Part shown: piece after piece, positions 31,178 to 39,279 of the stretch
How positions within the stretch are numbered: position 1 is the stretch's first letter
How the letters are laid out: every line of letters starts with the position of its first letter
Source of the DNA: Actinomycetota bacterium
GTDB taxonomy: Bacteria > Actinomycetota > Thermoleophilia > Solirubrobacterales > 70-9
Length of the DNA stretch: 64,000 bases
Direction of reading: 5' to 3'
Assembly: GCA_018268575.1 (NCBI GenBank)
Contig: JAFDWF010000208.1
Coordinates: 65,540 to 129,539 of the forward strand
The notes under the pieces: generated by a model
Told to the model about the DNA's origin: nothing
What the model saw: the letters and a program-made list of their open reading frames with translations, nothing else
Database searches by the model: none
Made by a program: the position numbers and the translations under genes

Positions 31178-31987
31178 TCAAGGCGTCGAGCGGTGCAGTC
31201 TCCACAGCACTGCGCCGGCGAGGCCCGCCCGGTAGGCCGCGTAGGGCCAGAGCGCGCGGTCGCGCTCGACCAGGCCGATCAGTCGCTGGGAGGCGAGGGT
31301 GGAGGCGAACGAGGCGCCGATCCCGACCGCCAGCGTGCGCCGCAGCCGCGGCGTCGTTCCCCGTCTCGCCAGGCGCACGCCCTTCAGCCCGGTTGCGCCG
31401 ACGATGATCGGCAGGGCGATCGTGCGCGAGAGCAGGTTCGCCTGCTGGCGGGTGAAGCGCAGTTGGCGCGCCGCCGCCAGGGTGACGCCGTTGCGGGAGA
31501 CTCCCGGCGCCAGCGCCGCCGCCTGGGCGACGCCCAGCACCAGGCCGTCCACCGGCGTCGCTTCGCCACGCCCGCGCAGCTGCTCGCGCCGGTCGGCGAC
31601 GACCATCAGCGCCGCCCCCGCCAGCAGGCCGAAGGCGGTCGCCCGCGGCCCGCCGAGCCGCTCCTCGATCTGGCGCTCGAACCCGTAGCCGACGATCGCC
31701 GCGGGCGCGAAGGAGAGCACCAACAGCAGCGCCCGGCGCAGGTCGAAGCTGCGCAGCTCCTCCGCGATCAGGCGCCGCTGGCCGATCAGGAGCGCCGCCG
31801 CGGCGCCGGTGTGGAGCGCCACCTCGAAGCTCTTGCGCACCTCCGGGTCGATCGTCTCCCAGTCCCAGCCCGCGAGCCAGGGGACGAGGACGATGTGGGC
31901 GGAGCTGGAGACCGGCAGGAGCTCGGCCGGGCCCTGGATCAGCCCCAGGGCGATCGCGCGGCGGACCGGCAGCGCGCCGTCGCTCAA
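31178..31987 (-). CDS. uppP: undecaprenyl-diphosphatase UppP (BacA)
   Basis: 269 residues with about seven to eight hydrophobic segments. The (E/Q)xxxE motif is QGPAE followed by LPVSSSAH, and the second motif PGxSRxxxT is PGVSRNGVT, so catalytic residues are retained although PGVSRS is altered at Ser to Asn. It recycles undecaprenyl diphosphate for peptidoglycan and the polysaccharide locus. TTG start 31987 overlaps the upstream dedA stop as TTGA. A long open frame continues upstream but is a shadow. Confidence 0.9.
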   Translation of the reverse strand: MSDGALPVRRAIALGLIQGPAELLPVSSSAHIVLVPWLAGWDWETIDPEVRKSFEVALHTGAAAALLIGQRRLIAEELRSFDLRRALLLVLSFAPAAIVGYGFERQIEERLGGPRATAFGLLAGAALMVVADRREQLRGRGEATPVDGLVLGVAQAAALAPGVSRNGVTLAAARQLRFTRQQANLLSRTIALPIIVGATGLKGVRLARRGTTPRLRRTLAVGIGASFASTLASQRLIGLVERDRALWPYAAYRAGLAGAVLWRLHRSTP

Positions 31988-32616
31988 CTGTCCGGCGCGG
32001 GCTCGTTGCGGTAGCGCTTGTAGAGCCAGTAGACGATCAGCGCGAGGAGGGCCGCGACGACGATGTAGTCGAGGATCGAGAGGTGGTCGCGCCACTTTTC
32101 CCATTCGTCGCCGACCGCCTGGCCGAGCAGCCCGAAGCCGACCACCCAGGGGATCGAGCCAAGCGCGGTCAGCCAGGTGAAGCGCCAGAACGGCATCTTC
32201 GCCAGCCCCGCGGGCAGCGAGATGAAGGCGCGGACCAAGGGGATCAGTCGGCAGGCGAAGACGGTGACGTCGCCGTGGCGCTTGAACCAGCCGTCGACTT
32301 TGGCCAGTTTCGCCGGGCTGACGTGGATCAGCTTGTTGCGTTCCATCAGGTCGACGCGGCCGTAGTAGCCGATCGCGTAGGTCAGCCAGGAGCCCGCCAT
32401 GTTGCCGAGGAAGCCGGCGACGAGGATCTCGAGCAGCGTGTGGCGGCCTTCGGAGACGGTGAAGCCGGCGAACAGCATCACCGCCTCGCTCGGGATCGGG
32501 ATGCAGGCCGACGCGGCGCCCATCAGCAGGAAGATCCCGGCCAGGCCGGTGTCGTCGACGACGGTGACGCAGAATTCGACGATCGGCCCGGTGAGGCTGG
32601 CCTCGGGGAGGAGCAT
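31984..32616 (-). CDS. DedA-family membrane protein
   Basis: About 210 residues. DedA/SNARE-associated domain with FLGNMAGSWLTYAIGY and a second conserved block FACRLIPLVRAFISLPAG, several membrane helices and a cytoplasmic basic tail. Recent work assigns undecaprenyl-phosphate or phospholipid flipping to some DedA proteins, which fits its overlap with uppP. The ATG at 32616 is preferred, because longer starts would run into the divergent polysaccharide gene at 32672. Confidence 0.9.
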   Translation of the reverse strand: MLLPEASLTGPIVEFCVTVVDDTGLAGIFLLMGAASACIPIPSEAVMLFAGFTVSEGRHTLLEILVAGFLGNMAGSWLTYAIGYYGRVDLMERNKLIHVSPAKLAKVDGWFKRHGDVTVFACRLIPLVRAFISLPAGLAKMPFWRFTWLTALGSIPWVVGFGLLGQAVGDEWEKWRDHLSILDYIVVAALLALIVYWLYKRYRNEPAPDS

Positions 32617-32671
32617 GCGGCGGGACACTACAACCCCAATCCTTAGAAACGGGCCGTAGACTCGGCTCTTC

Positions 32672-34564
32672 ATGCGCCGGTTGAACCACCCCGTCTACCG
32701 GAACAGGCTGTGGCAGATCCTGGCCGACGCGGCACTCGTCGCGCTGGCCTACTTCCTCGCCTTTCAGCTGCGGTTTCTCGACGACCCGCACGGCTGGCCG
32801 CACCGCTACGAGGTCCTCTTCGCCCAGTCGGTCGGCTTCGTCATCGCGGGCAAGCTGATCGTCTTCGCCGCCTCCGGGCTCTACCAGAAGTGGTGGCGCT
32901 ACGTCAGCGGCCGCGACTTCCTCCTGATCGCCCGCGCCGTGGCGATCTCGAGCGCCCTGCTGGTGATCTCCTTCGCCGTCGTCAAGCCCTTCCACCACAG
33001 CCTGCCGCGCTCGGTCGAGGTGATCGACTTCATGCTCACCCTGATCCTGATCGCGGGCGCCCGCCTCCTGGTGCGGCTGATCGTCGAGCGACCCTCGAAG
33101 GGCGACCGGGTGCCCAAGCACGAGGTGCTGATCGTCGGCGCCGGCTCCGGCGGCCAGATGGTGGTGCGCGAGCTGCGCCTCAATCCGGCCCTCGGCACCA
33201 CCGCGATCGGCTTCGTCGACGACGACCCGCGCAAGCGCGGGATGCGGATGATCGGCGGCATCAAGGTGCTCGGCGCGACCGACGAGATCGCCCCGATCCT
33301 CGACGAGACCGAGCCCGACGAAGTGATCATCGCGATCCCCTCGGCGCCGGGCACGCTGCGGGCCAAGGTCGTCGCCGCCTGCCGCGAGCGGCGGATCCGC
33401 GTGCGCACCCTGCCGACCGTCTTCGAGCTGCTGCGGGGCGGCGTCCAGCTGAGCAAGCAGCTGCGCGAGGTCCAGGTCGAGGACGTGCTCGGCCGTGAGC
33501 CGATCGTGGTCGAGCTCGACCGCGTCGGCGCCTACCTGCACGACAAAGTCGTCCTGGTCACCGGGGCGGGCGGCTCGATCGGCTCCGAGCTCTGCCGCCA
33601 GATCGCTCGCGTCGGGCCGCGCCTCCTGGTGATGCTCGACCACGCCGAGGACAACCTCTTCGAAATCGAGCGCGAGATGCTCGACGAGCGCCACTTCGCA
33701 GGCGCCGAGACGGTGCTCGCCGACTGCCGCGAGCCGCACCGGATGCTGGAGACGATGCAGCGCTTCCGGCCCGACGTCGTCTTCCACGCCGCCGCCTACA
33801 AGCACGTGCCGCTAATGGAGGCAAACCCCCTGGAGGCGGTCCGCAACAACGCGATCGCGACCCGGATCACCGCCGAAACGGCGGCGGCGGCGAAGGCCGA
33901 GCGCTTCGTCCTCATCTCGACCGACAAGGCGGTCAACCCGCAGACCGTGATGGGCGCCTCGAAGGCGCTGGCGGAGTGGATCGTCGAGGTGGCCGGCAAC
34001 ACCCACCCCGGCACCCGCTTCGCCTCGGTGCGGTTCGGCAACGTGCTCGCTTCCTCGGGCAGCGTGGTACCGATCTTCCGCGGCCAGATCGAGCGCGGCG
34101 GCCCGGTCACCGTCACCCATCCGGAGATGACGCGGTACTTCATGACGATCCCGGAGGCGGTCCAGCTGGTGATCCGCGCGGGCGACATCGGCGCCGGCAA
34201 AGGCGAGGTCTTCGTCCTCGACATGGGCGAGCCGGTGAAGATCGTCGACCTCGCCCACAACATGATCCGGCTCGCCGGCTACGAGCCCGAGCGCGACATC
34301 GCGGTCGAGTTCACCCAGCCACGCCCCGGCGAGAAGCTGCACGAGGTGCTCTTCTCCGCCGACGAGATCCCTCAGCCGACCGCCGCCAAGCGGATCAACC
34401 GGGCGGTGCGCACGACCCCGCTCGAAGCGGATTGGGTCGATTCGACCCTCGCTTCGCTCGAAGCGCTGATTCTGGCCGGGGATGAGGCTAATTTGGCGGA
34501 GCGGGTCGTAGACTTGATCGCCGCACCGGGCGCAGACGCCACGACGGTCGTGCTGGACGAGTAG
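32672..34564 (+). CDS. membrane-bound nucleotide-sugar 4,6-dehydratase/epimerase (PglF/WbpM/CapD type)
   Basis: 630 residues. Four N-terminal membrane helices, a first Rossmann domain (GAGSGGQMVVREL), and a C-terminal SDR domain (GAGGSIGSEL; YKHVPLMEANPLEA; TDKAVNPQTVMGASK, with Met in place of the usual catalytic Tyr as in this family). It probably dehydrates UDP-GlcNAc to a 4-keto-6-deoxy sugar for exopolysaccharide or glycan. First gene of the rightward polysaccharide locus; diverges from dedA. Confidence 0.92.
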   Translation: MRRLNHPVYRNRLWQILADAALVALAYFLAFQLRFLDDPHGWPHRYEVLFAQSVGFVIAGKLIVFAASGLYQKWWRYVSGRDFLLIARAVAISSALLVISFAVVKPFHHSLPRSVEVIDFMLTLILIAGARLLVRLIVERPSKGDRVPKHEVLIVGAGSGGQMVVRELRLNPALGTTAIGFVDDDPRKRGMRMIGGIKVLGATDEIAPILDETEPDEVIIAIPSAPGTLRAKVVAACRERRIRVRTLPTVFELLRGGVQLSKQLREVQVEDVLGREPIVVELDRVGAYLHDKVVLVTGAGGSIGSELCRQIARVGPRLLVMLDHAEDNLFEIEREMLDERHFAGAETVLADCREPHRMLETMQRFRPDVVFHAAAYKHVPLMEANPLEAVRNNAIATRITAETAAAAKAERFVLISTDKAVNPQTVMGASKALAEWIVEVAGNTHPGTRFASVRFGNVLASSGSVVPIFRGQIERGGPVTVTHPEMTRYFMTIPEAVQLVIRAGDIGAGKGEVFVLDMGEPVKIVDLAHNMIRLAGYEPERDIAVEFTQPRPGEKLHEVLFSADEIPQPTAAKRINRAVRTTPLEADWVDSTLASLEALILAGDEANLAERVVDLIAAPGADATTVVLDE

Positions 34565-34576
34565 CCTTCCGCAACT

Positions 34577-35356
34577 TTGCTGCACACGATCGAAAGAATC
34601 GGCTCCCTCGCGGGCCTCGCGTCCTTCCTCGGGTTGGCCATCTTCGCCTTGCTCTCCTTTGCCCACGGCCGCGACATCCGCCGGCTGCGCGAATGGGCGG
34701 GCTCGGCGCCGGAGCGCGAACGGGAGCGGATGGAGGCGACGCAGAACATCGCCGCGCAGCGGGCGGAGGAGCTGCGCGAACTGGAGGAGGCGCGGACCGC
34801 CGAGCACGAGGCGGTCGAGCAGCGCCAGCTGCGAAGACAAAGGCGCGAGGAAGGCTTACCGGAACAGACGCGCGGCGAGCGCCTCCAGGAACGGTTCTCG
34901 GGCTTCGGCGAGTCGCTTTCGCGGCCGGCGCTGCTGATCGTCCTGTTCGTCGTCTTCGTGCTCGTCGCCGGCGGGGTCGTCTACGCGGTCGCCAACAGCG
35001 GCGGCGGCAGCTCGAAGGGCGCCCACCAGGCGAGCAAGCAGGCGGCGAAGAAGGTCAAGCCCGAAGAAATCGAAGTCGCGGTGCTGAACGGGACCTCGGT
35101 CACCGGCCTCGCCGCCAGCTGGGGCGGCAAGATCGAAAACAAGGGCTTCGAACTCGGCGCGGTCACCAACACCAACTCCACCTTCGAAAGCTCGGTGGTG
35201 ATGTTCGAACCCGGCGCCAAGTCGGAAGCCAAGGAGGTGGCCAAGCGGATGTCGATCCCGAAAGTCGAGCCGATGACCGCCGAAGTGAGGGAAGTGTCGA
35301 ACAAAGCGAAGGTCTCGGTAGTCGTCGGCGAGGACAATGCCGCGGCGGAAGGTTGA
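34577..35356 (+). CDS. membrane protein with LytR_C domain
   Basis: 259 residues. N-terminal membrane helix (about 12-32), an alanine/glutamate/arginine-rich coiled coil to about 110, a second helix (116-139), and an extracytoplasmic LytR_C domain (EVAVLNGTSVTGLA; VSVVVGED). LytR_C domains accompany LCP proteins that attach polymers to peptidoglycan; no LCP catalytic domain is present. Start TTG 34577, 12 bp after the previous gene. Glu codons are GAG 13:7 between the helices and GAA 11:3 outside. Confidence 0.85.
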   Translation: MLHTIERIGSLAGLASFLGLAIFALLSFAHGRDIRRLREWAGSAPERERERMEATQNIAAQRAEELRELEEARTAEHEAVEQRQLRRQRREEGLPEQTRGERLQERFSGFGESLSRPALLIVLFVVFVLVAGGVVYAVANSGGGSSKGAHQASKQAAKKVKPEEIEVAVLNGTSVTGLAASWGGKIENKGFELGAVTNTNSTFESSVVMFEPGAKSEAKEVAKRMSIPKVEPMTAEVREVSNKAKVSVVVGEDNAAAEG

Positions 35357-35816
35357 CCTAGCCGCCGTCGTCTTCGCGCTGCTCGTCGTCGCCACGCTCG
35401 TCGCTTTCGCCTACGCCCAGCGGGTGAAGCGCGACCCGCAGGTGATCGACAAATTCAAGATCGCGGGGGAGCACACCAACGCGTTCACGCCGGCCGGGCC
35501 GTGTCACCGTCGGGTGCGACTGAAATTCCGCACCACCACCTCCAACGACGCCACGGTGGAGATCATCAAACCGGGTGGGGCGATGGTCCGCACGCTCGCC
35601 GAAGGCGCTTTCCTGAAGCGCTACAGCTACCACACCTACCACTGGGACGGGAAGGACGACGCGGGGGTGATCCAGCCGGTCGGGCGCTACCGCCTGCGGG
35701 TGATCCTCGAAGACGAAGGACGGGCGCTGACCCTGCCGGGGACGATCCGGCTGTACGAACGGGGCGCGGTGCCGTGCGTTCCCGAAGGAGCCGCGGGCAA
35801 GGGGCAGTCGGGTTGA
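35337..35816 (+). CDS. secreted or anchored protein with FlgD-like Ig fold
   Basis: 159 residues. N-terminal membrane segment (AAVVFALLVVATLVAFAYA) and a beta domain with the FlgD-Ig pattern (TVEIIKPGGAMVRTL; YHWDGKDDAGVIQPVGRYRL). Such modules sit on exported enzymes and surface proteins. The ATG at 35337 lies inside the last 20 bp of the LytR_C gene, and the stop overlaps the Wzy-like gene as TTGA, so all three are coupled. Two Cys residues (PCHRR; VPCVPE) could pair outside the cell. Confidence 0.8.
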   Translation: MPRRKVDLAAVVFALLVVATLVAFAYAQRVKRDPQVIDKFKIAGEHTNAFTPAGPCHRRVRLKFRTTTSNDATVEIIKPGGAMVRTLAEGAFLKRYSYHTYHWDGKDDAGVIQPVGRYRLRVILEDEGRALTLPGTIRLYERGAVPCVPEGAAGKGQSG

Positions 35817-37447
35817 GCGCCTTCCTCTCGGGTGCCGGCGTCCTGATCGCCGCGGGCGCCGCGGCGGCCTCGATCCTGCTGCCCGCGGGCCGCCTCCGCT
35901 CGGCGTTGATGCTGGTCGCCCTGGTCCTCTTCCCGATCCTGATCCTCGGCGACCAGTGGCACTCCCACCGGATCGTCGAACTGCGCCACCACGGGGCGAA
36001 AGCTGGGGTGGCGGTCGTGGTGGGCGTGATCCTGGTGGTGGCGCTCGCCTATGTCTTCCGGCGCTGGCCGGTGGCGCTGCCGCTCGCGGTCATCGGCCTC
36101 CTGCCCTTCCGCATCCCGCTGGAATCGGGGGGGGAATCGGCCAACCTGCTGGTGCCGCTTTACGTGGTGATCGCGGCGGGCGTCCTCGCTGCCGTGGTCA
36201 GCCCTGATCCGCCCCCCGGGGAGCGGCGGCTCGCGTGGCTGCCGAAAGCCCTCGCGGCCTTCGTCTTCCTCTACGCCCTGCAGGCGCTCTACTCGGACGA
36301 ATTCTCGAAAGCGCTGCAGGAAATCTGCTTCTTCATGATCCCGTTCACGCTGGTCTACGGGCTGCTGCGCGAGGTCGAGTGGGATCGCCGCCTGCTCGTC
36401 TGGGCCCTGGGCCTGATCGCGGCCGAGGCGACCGCGTTCGTCGTCGTCGGCAGCGTCGAGTACCTGAGCCGCAGCCTCTTCTGGAACGAGGCGGTGATCC
36501 GCTCGAACGAATTCCACACCTACTTCCGGGTCAACTCGATGTTCTGGGACCCGAACATCTACGGTCGCTACCTCTCCCTGGTGTTGGTGGTGGTCACCGC
36601 GGTGATGCTCTGGATCAGGCGTCCGTCCGGGAATCCCCGCGCACGCCTGGCGGCGCCGGACACACTTCGCGGGGCGTCGTCCTCGGTCGCCCAAATGGCG
36701 GTGCCATTCGGGCGACCTGCGTCCTACCCCCGCTCGGTCCGGCCCTCGCCAGCCGCACACGCGGATTCCCGGACGGACGCCAAGGAGCGGCGCGCCTTCT
36801 GGACCCTGACCGCGGCGATGCTGGTCCTCTGGCTCGGCCTCGCGCAGACCTTCAGCCAGTCGAGCTTCGTCGCCCTGCTGGCCGGCCTGGCGATGCTGGC
36901 GGCGCTGCGCTGGTCGTGGCGCTGGACGCTCGCGGTGACGATCGTCGGGGTGATCGGCGGCGCGCTGGTGGTCCTCCTGGTCGGCGGCAAGTCGATCACC
37001 CCGGATCGGCTCAACGTCGACTTCTCCGGCCGCGGCCACCTGATCTCCGGCGGCGCCGAACTGTTCTCCGAACGGCCGCTGTGGGGGTACGGCTCGGGCT
37101 CCTTCCAGCACGCCTACAGCGACCACCACAAGGGTGAACCGGTGACGATCTCCCACACCGAGCCGGTCACCGTCGCCGCCGAGCAGGGGCTGATCGGGCT
37201 CGTCGTCTACGTCACCCTGGTCCTCGTCGCGCTCTGGACGATGGGTGCGGGGCTCTGGGCGCGCGGTCCCGACCGTGGCCCGCCCCACGTCTTCATCGCC
37301 CGCACCGCCGTGCTGGCGGCGTTCGTCGCGCTGCTGGTGCACACGATGGCTTATGCAGGGTTCTTCCAAGATCCCATTACGTGGGTGCTGATGGCGATCG
37401 GGGCCTCCCTCGCGGCTTCTAGGGTGGTCGCGTGTCGGGATACCTGA
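35813..37447 (+). CDS. O-antigen ligase/polymerase-like membrane protein (Wzy family) carrying an in-frame palindromic element
   Basis: About 544 residues with roughly twelve membrane helices. The Wzy_C region is near the end (FSGRGHLISGG; FSERPLWGYGSGSFQHAY; EQGLIGLVVYV). It likely polymerises or ligates lipid-linked glycans. Between two helices, residues about 269-323 are encoded entirely by palindromic element F1c (36617-36782), read in frame without a stop; they are Pro/Arg/Ser-rich and unlike the rest. Start TTG 35813 overlaps the previous stop. The stop overlaps the flippase start. Confidence 0.88.
   Translation: MSAFLSGAGVLIAAGAAAASILLPAGRLRSALMLVALVLFPILILGDQWHSHRIVELRHHGAKAGVAVVVGVILVVALAYVFRRWPVALPLAVIGLLPFRIPLESGGESANLLVPLYVVIAAGVLAAVVSPDPPPGERRLAWLPKALAAFVFLYALQALYSDEFSKALQEICFFMIPFTLVYGLLREVEWDRRLLVWALGLIAAEATAFVVVGSVEYLSRSLFWNEAVIRSNEFHTYFRVNSMFWDPNIYGRYLSLVLVVVTAVMLWIRRPSGNPRARLAAPDTLRGASSSVAQMAVPFGRPASYPRSVRPSPAAHADSRTDAKERRAFWTLTAAMLVLWLGLAQTFSQSSFVALLAGLAMLAALRWSWRWTLAVTIVGVIGGALVVLLVGGKSITPDRLNVDFSGRGHLISGGAELFSERPLWGYGSGSFQHAYSDHHKGEPVTISHTEPVTVAAEQGLIGLVVYVTLVLVALWTMGAGLWARGPDRGPPHVFIARTAVLAAFVALLVHTMAYAGFFQDPITWVLMAIGASLAASRVVACRDT
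36617..36782. repeat. Palindromic element F1c inside the Wzy-like gene
   Basis: Perfect 19-bp arms GGCGTCCGTCCGGGAATCC (36618-36636) and its complement (36763-36781) enclose about 126 nt. The inner hairpin is GTCGCCCAAATGGC / GCCATTCGGGCGAC with one mismatch. Read on the minus strand the interior has AGGACGCAG, hairpin, CGAGGACGACG, then AGTGTGTCCGGCG, the same order as F1b at 44175-44344. Confidence 0.75.
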
Positions 37448-38991
37448 GGCGCCTCGCCACCACGGGTGCCGCCTACACGGCGGCGAGCATCCTCTCGAAG
37501 CTGATCGCGGTGGCGCTGCTGCCGCTCTACACGCGCCACCTCAGCCTCGACGACTACGGCGCCGCCGAGGTCCTCTTCGCCGCCGTCGTCTCGGTCAGCA
37601 TCGTCGTCCGCCTCGGCTTGATCGAGGCGGTGCTGCGCTTCTACTACCGCGAGGACGAGGACCCCGACCGGATCGTCGGCGCGACCTTCTCGGGCCTCTT
37701 CTGGACGGTGACGGTGACGGCGCTGATCGCCCTGCCCTTCGCCGGGCCGCTGTCGGAAGCGCTGCTCAACCCCAAGCCCGACGAACTGCATACCGCCACC
37801 GAACTGGTGCGGATCTCGATCGGCGGGCTCTGGGTGGCGACGCTGTTCGAATACCTGCTGACGCTCTTCCGCCTCGACGAGCGCGCTCGCGCTTACTTCA
37901 TCACCACGATCGCCAACGTGCTCGGGACGATCGCGCTGACGGTCGTCCTCGTGGTCGGGGTAGGGGACGGGGCGCGCGGCCTCCTGCTCGGCTCCTACGT
38001 CGTCGGCGCCCTCTTCGTCCTGGGGATGATCTTCGCCCAGCGTCGCCGGCTCACCCTCAAGGTCGATCCGCCGCTCTTGCGCCGGCTGCTGCGCTTCGGC
38101 CTGCCAACGATGCCCGCCGAGGTCAGCCTCTACCTGCTCAACTTCGCCGACCGGCTGATCATCGTCCAGGTCAAGGGGCTCGGCGAGGCCGGCCTCTACT
38201 CGCTGGCGGTGAAGTTCGCCCAGGCGGTGAACGTGGTCGTGCGCGGCTTCCAGCTCGCCTGGCCGCCGCTCGCCTACTCGATCCACGACGACGAGGAGGC
38301 GCGGCGCACCTACGCCACCGTGATCACCCTCTTCCTCGCCGGCTGCACCTGGCTGGTGGTCGGGCTCTGGCTGCTCGCCCAGTACCTGCTGCGCTTCTTC
38401 GCCGCGCCGAAATTCTTCGGCGCCTACGAAGTGGTCGGCCTGATCGCCGCCGCCGTCACCCTCTACGCGCTCTACATGGCGATGGTGGTGATCCTCGGCC
38501 GCACCGGGCGCACCGAGTACAACCTGCCGGCGGCGCTCGCCGCACTTGCCGCCAACATCGCGCTCAACCTGCTGCTGGTGCCGCCGCTGGGGATCGTCGG
38601 CGCCGGGCTCGCCCTGGTCGCCTCCTACCTGGTCGTGATCGCGCTGATGTACTGGTTCACCCAGCGGCTCTTCCCGGTGCCCTACGAATGGGGCCGCCTC
38701 GCCCGGATCCTCTTCGCCGCCGCGGCCCTGGTCGGGGTCGGCGAGCTGGCGCTGCCCGCTTCGGGCTTCGGCGGCCTGCTCGGCCGCCTGGCGCTGGCGC
38801 TGCTCTACCCGGCGGTCCTGCTCGCGCTCGGCTTCTTCACCGCCGAGGAGCGCGGCTGGCTGGGCCGCCTCCGCCACCCGAGCGAGCTGGCCGCCGCGTT
38901 CGCCGCCCTGCGCGCCCGGCCGGCGGCGATCGACGCCGAGCCGGGTGAGCTCTACGAAGCCGAGCAGATGGACCAGGACTCGCGCTTCTAG
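37432..38991 (+). CDS. polysaccharide flippase (Wzx/MATE-like)
   Basis: 519 residues with about 14 membrane helices, polysaccharide-biosynthesis flippase family. It starts SGYLRRLATTGAAYTAASIL, a typical Wzx N-terminus, and has the motif GLPTMPAEVSLYLLNFADR in the middle. It would flip undecaprenyl-linked oligosaccharides outwards for the Wzy-like enzyme encoded just before it (GTG start 37432 overlaps that gene by 16 bp). The cytoplasmic tail is acidic. Confidence 0.9.
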   Translation: MSGYLRRLATTGAAYTAASILSKLIAVALLPLYTRHLSLDDYGAAEVLFAAVVSVSIVVRLGLIEAVLRFYYREDEDPDRIVGATFSGLFWTVTVTALIALPFAGPLSEALLNPKPDELHTATELVRISIGGLWVATLFEYLLTLFRLDERARAYFITTIANVLGTIALTVVLVVGVGDGARGLLLGSYVVGALFVLGMIFAQRRRLTLKVDPPLLRRLLRFGLPTMPAEVSLYLLNFADRLIIVQVKGLGEAGLYSLAVKFAQAVNVVVRGFQLAWPPLAYSIHDDEEARRTYATVITLFLAGCTWLVVGLWLLAQYLLRFFAAPKFFGAYEVVGLIAAAVTLYALYMAMVVILGRTGRTEYNLPAALAALAANIALNLLLVPPLGIVGAGLALVASYLVVIALMYWFTQRLFPVPYEWGRLARILFAAAALVGVGELALPASGFGGLLGRLALALLYPAVLLALGFFTAEERGWLGRLRHPSELAAAFAALRARPAAIDAEPGELYEAEQMDQDSRF

Positions 38992-39007
38992 GGTCTTTGG
39001 CCGCCGT

Positions 39008-39056
39008 GGTGCGTTCGCAGTTAGCCCCGCATGGTGTGGGTTTCTGCGAACTCACC
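39008..39056. repeat. Palindromic repeat F4, copy 1
   Basis: Arms GGTGCGTTCGCAG and CTGCGAACTCACC pair with one mismatch around a loop containing CGCATGGTGTGG, and CACCTGGG follows. Copy 2 (44600-44642) and copy 3 (50567-50619) share the GTTCGCA/TGCGAAC arms. It lies between the flippase and tatA. Confidence 0.65.
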
Positions 39057-39078
39057 TGGGATGGGCCATAATCGCGGG

Positions 39079-39279
39079 ATGTTCTCCCAGATCGGACCCC
39101 TCGAGATCGCCATCGTTGCGATCATCGCCATCCTCGTCCTCGGCCCGAAGCGCCTGCCGGAGGCCGGTCGCGGCCTCGGCAAGAGCATGCGCGAGTTCAA
39201 ATCGGGCATCGCCGGCATCTCGGGCGACTCAAGCGAGTCCTCCGAGAAGACCGCCAAGGCCGAGACGAAGACGGACTAG
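39079..39279 (+). CDS. tatA: Sec-independent translocase protein TatA/E
   Basis: 66 residues. A short N-terminus (MFSQIGPLEIAIV), one membrane helix, the hinge LGPKRLPEAGRGLGKSMREF with the conserved Gly-Pro, and a charged acidic tail. It forms the pore component for export of folded proteins; tatBC are not in the window. The ATG at 39079 fits the family N-terminus; a longer frame begins inside repeat F4. It ends in a CTAG that also supplies the stop of the convergent glycosyltransferase. Confidence 0.93.
   Translation: MFSQIGPLEIAIVAIIAILVLGPKRLPEAGRGLGKSMREFKSGIAGISGDSSESSEKTAKAETKTD

Noticed and set aside
31178-33805. An 875-codon minus-strand open frame covering uppP, dedA and part of the next gene.
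   Set aside because: Only its last 269 codons match a protein family (UppP); the rest is antisense or out-of-frame to dedA and the PglF-like gene.
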